Shown: in pieces, positions 61,920 through 64,000 of the stretch
How the letters are laid out: each line of letters starts with the position of its first letter
Numbering within the stretch: position 1 is the stretch's first letter
Assembly: GCF_017921835.1 (NCBI RefSeq)
Contig: NZ_JAGEMN010000002.1
Location: 210,495-274,494 of the forward strand
Direction of reading: 5' to 3'
Source of the DNA: Sporosarcina sp. 6E9
GTDB lineage: Bacteria; Bacillota; Bacilli; Bacillales_A; Planococcaceae
DNA: 64,000 nt
Translations under genes and position numbers: made by a program
Notes under the pieces: model-generated
Seen by the model: only the letters and a program-made list of their open reading frames with translations
What the model was told of the DNA's origin: nothing
Databases searched by the model: none

Positions 61920-62788
61920 AAAAGTTGAACAAGTTAAAAAAAGATTATGAAGCGATAGAAATTCCGTCAGAGTTGGAAGACGTCGTAAAGGATTCAATTC
62001 GACAGGCAACAGCAACTAAGAAAAAACGTCCCTTCCTAAAACAATGGTCGATTGGCGCCGCTGCGGCAGCTGCATTGTTTATCGGTAGCATCAACATGAG
62101 CCCAGCTATGGCACAATCGATGGTGAATATTCCCGTATTAGGCGCCATTGTAGAAGTTTTGACTGTTCAAAAGTTGACCTTGGATGAAAAGACATATCAA
62201 GCCGATCTTGCCACCCCAGCAATTGAGGGTCTGGAGAATGAAGAACTACAAGCTTCATTAAATGAAAAGTATATTGAAGAAAACAAAACCCAATTCGAGC
62301 AATTCGAAGAAGAAGTTGATGAAATGAAAAAAGCAGGAGGCGGTCACCTTGGAATTGATACCGGCTACGAAGTCATGACAGAAACCGACCGTATTCTATC
62401 GATTGCACGTTTCAAGGTAAATACCGCGGGCTCCTCTTCAACAACTATGAAGTACGACACAATCGATAAACAGGAAAATATATTAATCACATTACCAATT
62501 CTATTCAAAGATGATCAATATATCGATGTCATTAGTTCATATATAGTAGGTGAAATGAAACGGCAGATGGCGGAAGATGAAGAGGTTTCTTATTTCTTAG
62601 ATGATCCTTTTACAGATAACTTCGAAGGCATTAAATCCTATCAAAACTTCTATATTACTTCGAATCATAAGCTAGTGATTTCATTCGACAAATATGAAGT
62701 GGCGCCTGGTAGCATGGGGGTTGTAACGTTCGAGATCCCGTCGGAAATCCTAAGTGATTTATTGGTAAGTAACACCTATATAAAATAA
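61916..62788 (+). CDS. rsiV: Anti-sigma factor RsiV
   Basis: A 290-aa single-pass protein. About 40 cytoplasmic residues (LNKLKKDYEAIEIPSELEDV) bind sigma; a membrane helix lies near residues 44-60 (SIGAAAAAALFIGSIN); the outside part is the DUF3298/DUF4163 lysozyme-receptor domain (YEVMTETDRILSIARFKV, DKYEVAPGSMGV). In B. subtilis RsiV binds lysozyme and is then cleaved by signal peptidase and RasP; the MSPAMAQS sequence just after the helix is a possible signal peptidase site. Coupled to sigV by ATGA. Confidence 0.9.
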   Translation: MKKLNKLKKDYEAIEIPSELEDVVKDSIRQATATKKKRPFLKQWSIGAAAAAALFIGSINMSPAMAQSMVNIPVLGAIVEVLTVQKLTLDEKTYQADLATPAIEGLENEELQASLNEKYIEENKTQFEQFEEEVDEMKKAGGGHLGIDTGYEVMTETDRILSIARFKVNTAGSSSTTMKYDTIDKQENILITLPILFKDDQYIDVISSYIVGEMKRQMAEDEEVSYFLDDPFTDNFEGIKSYQNFYITSNHKLVISFDKYEVAPGSMGVVTFEIPSEILSDLLVSNTYIK

Positions 62789-62879
62789 TTTCATTACAAT
62801 CCAAGTAGCAAACATAGTCATATGTCTGCTACTTCTACATAAGTAACATCCAAAATTACAGCAGGAGGATTTTATAATC

Positions 62880-63836
62880 ATGAAAGTACGACAAAATATG
62901 AATCCCAAAAGAAGAATAAAATTAAAAGTAAAAGTTTTGATTGTTATATTGGTGGCGCTAATCCCTGCTTTTTTTACTGGTTTTGTTGTAGGGAAATCAT
63001 ATGCCGCCAATGAAAAAAATAGCCAGCAAGGTGTCATTGAAAAAGTAAAGCCTTCTATTAGCGAAGACAAAGAACGAGAAAATGTAAAGGAAGAACCTAT
63101 AGAGCATCCAGGTTCTGAAGAAAACAAAAGCACCCAAGAAGATTCGACAGACGAGGTAGAAGTCCCCGTCAACCAAGAGAAGGAAAAAACTGAAACACTA
63201 GCAGAAAAGGAAGAAGAGCCCTTAGAAAAAGTCGTCTACTTAACTTTTGACGATGGCCCTAGTTTACTAACAGACCAATTTCTAGATGTATTAGACGAGC
63301 ATGGTGTCAAAGCAACCTTTTTCATGCAAGGCAGTAACTTGAAAAAAGAGCATCTACAAGATAGCGTCAAGCGCGCAACAAAAGAAGGACATTATATCGG
63401 TGGCCATAGCATGACGCATGAATTCAATACATTATATAAGGAGTATCAGTTTGTACCTGAGATGAATGAAACATTAGCACTCATTCATGAGATTACAGGT
63501 ACGAACCCAAATTTAGTTCGCCCACCTTATGGTTCTGCACCAGGATTGAAAAGCGAACAGATTCGCAACCAAATTGTAGACGCAGGCATGTATGTTTGGG
63601 ATTGGACCATCGATTCGAGTGACTGGGCGTTAAAAGATAATCCAGCCCAAATTACAGAGAACATTAAAAAAGGAACAAATGCTGACACAGAAGTTGTGTT
63701 GATGCACGAAAAGCCACAAACCTTGGCAGCACTGCCGGAAATCATTAAGTTTTACAAAAAACAAGGCTATAAGTTCGTCGTCTACGATGAAGCCAATCAT
63801 TTCTACCTAAACTTTCAGAATGATAAACGAATGTAA
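62880..63836 (+). CDS. Membrane-anchored polysaccharide deacetylase (PgdA/PdaC-like)
   Basis: A 318-aa protein: N-terminal membrane helix (VLIVILVALIPAFFTGFVVG), an acidic linker of about 75 residues rich in Glu and Lys, then a NodB domain. Catalytic motifs are intact: YLTFDDGPS, metal HSMTHEF (HxxxH), RPPYGSAPG, DWTIDSSDW and VLMHE. It removes acetyl groups from cell-wall polymers, probably peptidoglycan GlcNAc, which blocks lysozyme. ATG at 62880 with AGGAGG upstream. It lies 91 bases after rsiV on the same strand, taking the place that oatA has in B. subtilis. Confidence 0.88.
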   Translation: MKVRQNMNPKRRIKLKVKVLIVILVALIPAFFTGFVVGKSYAANEKNSQQGVIEKVKPSISEDKERENVKEEPIEHPGSEENKSTQEDSTDEVEVPVNQEKEKTETLAEKEEEPLEKVVYLTFDDGPSLLTDQFLDVLDEHGVKATFFMQGSNLKKEHLQDSVKRATKEGHYIGGHSMTHEFNTLYKEYQFVPEMNETLALIHEITGTNPNLVRPPYGSAPGLKSEQIRNQIVDAGMYVWDWTIDSSDWALKDNPAQITENIKKGTNADTEVVLMHEKPQTLAALPEIIKFYKKQGYKFVVYDEANHFYLNFQNDKRM

Positions 63837-63873
63837 GTTTCTTGAATAGCTATCTAAAAAATCCACCCCTCAC

Positions 63874-64000
63874 TGAACTGCGCCCTAAATTTCGGACAGT
63901 TTAATAAAAGACCGGCTGCTTTTTAGGCAGCTATAAGATGGCTTCGATATTCAATCGGAGTCATCTTTTTTAGATTCCATTGTCTTCTTGATTCGTTGTA
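63874..64000 (-). mobile_element. End of an IS3-family insertion sequence
   Basis: The terminal sequence starts TGAACTGCGCCCTAAATTTC at 63874, as IS3-group ends do (TG..., followed by CAGTTT-like bases), 49 bases outside the transposase stop. The rest of the element lies beyond the window. Confidence 0.7.
63923..64000 (-). CDS. IS3-family transposase, C-terminal fragment (cut by window edge)
   Basis: Twenty-five codons before a TAA at 63923-63925 read RRQWNLKKMTPIEYRSHL, the C-terminal signature of IS3/IS150-group OrfB integrases (rve domain). Only the end is inside the window, so completeness cannot be judged. Confidence 0.88.
   Translation of the reverse strand, partial: YNESRRQWNLKKMTPIEYRSHLIAA

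Noticed and set aside
62759..63172. 137-codon minus-strand frame
   Set aside because: Shadow of rsiV end and the deacetylase linker region; Ser/Phe-rich from antisense Glu/Lys codons.
1..64000. CRISPR arrays, rRNA or tRNA genes
   Set aside because: No regularly spaced repeats, rRNA segments or tRNA-like cloverleaf sequences were noticed; the only tRNA-related RNA is the T-box leader.

Overview
The window looks like chromosomal DNA from a spore-forming, low-to-mid GC Bacillota, probably Planococcaceae (Sporosarcina-like). The reasons are strong AGGAGG ribosome sites, frequent TTG/GTG starts, a proline T-box, a Firmicutes-type (T7SSb) type VII secretion locus, a SigV/RsiV pair, staphylococcal-type ArsB, thioredoxin-type ArsC and a CsoR/CopZ/CopA copper set. 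The family is an inference; no rRNA or other taxonomic marker is present.

Layout. 1-14960 (minus strand) is a complete T7SSb operon in the order esxA-esaA-essA-esaB-essB-essC, followed by an effector cassette: YwqH-like (DUF5082), YwqI-like (DUF5344), DUF5081-like, a 112-aa helical protein, a toxin ending in a TNT NAD-glycohydrolase domain, and a small immunity candidate. An open frame runs off the left edge. 15328-16518 is an alanyl-tRNA editing protein. 16560-22326 (minus) is a six-gene operon pairing an ECF sigma factor with two ABC ATPases and three membrane proteins. 22583-24520 holds a repeat element and proS under a T-box with a readable CCU specifier. 24537-30496 holds a DUF3231 gene, a cyclase-family hydrolase, zwf, yjdM, a divergent TetR/SDR pair with a clear operator, and a GNAT acetyltransferase.

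30671-33969 is a catabolic operon (alpha/beta hydrolase, CoA-transferase A and B, muconate cycloisomerase) that covers part of the beta-ketoadipate pathway. 34029-37885 is a nucleoside salvage operon (LacI regulator, ribokinase, two nucleoside hydrolases) with two operators 30 bp apart. 38107-41150 is csoR-copZ-copA. 41269-43151 is a YibE/F pair. 43611-46315 is serA-serC. 46386-50850 holds a pirin, a DsbA/SpxH-like protein, an HxlR regulator and ahpC-ahpF under a PerR-type box. 51394-56653 is a Ugp-like glycerol-3-phosphate ABC transporter divergent from a lipoprotein glycerophosphodiesterase, with PhoP-box-like repeats between them.

56746-58056 holds two small membrane proteins, a decayed MocR-type regulator and a second copy of the repeat element. 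58070-61238 is arsR-arsB-arsC plus a luciferase-like oxidoreductase. 61422-63836 is sigV-rsiV with a polysaccharide deacetylase, probably a lysozyme/cell-envelope stress module. The right edge cuts into an IS3-family element.

The most interesting parts are the T7SS effector cassette, in which a TNT toxin with a short N-terminus is encoded with four small partner proteins; the sigma/ABC operon; the sigV operon, in which a deacetylase replaces the usual O-acetyltransferase; and the MocR pseudogene next to a repeat copy.
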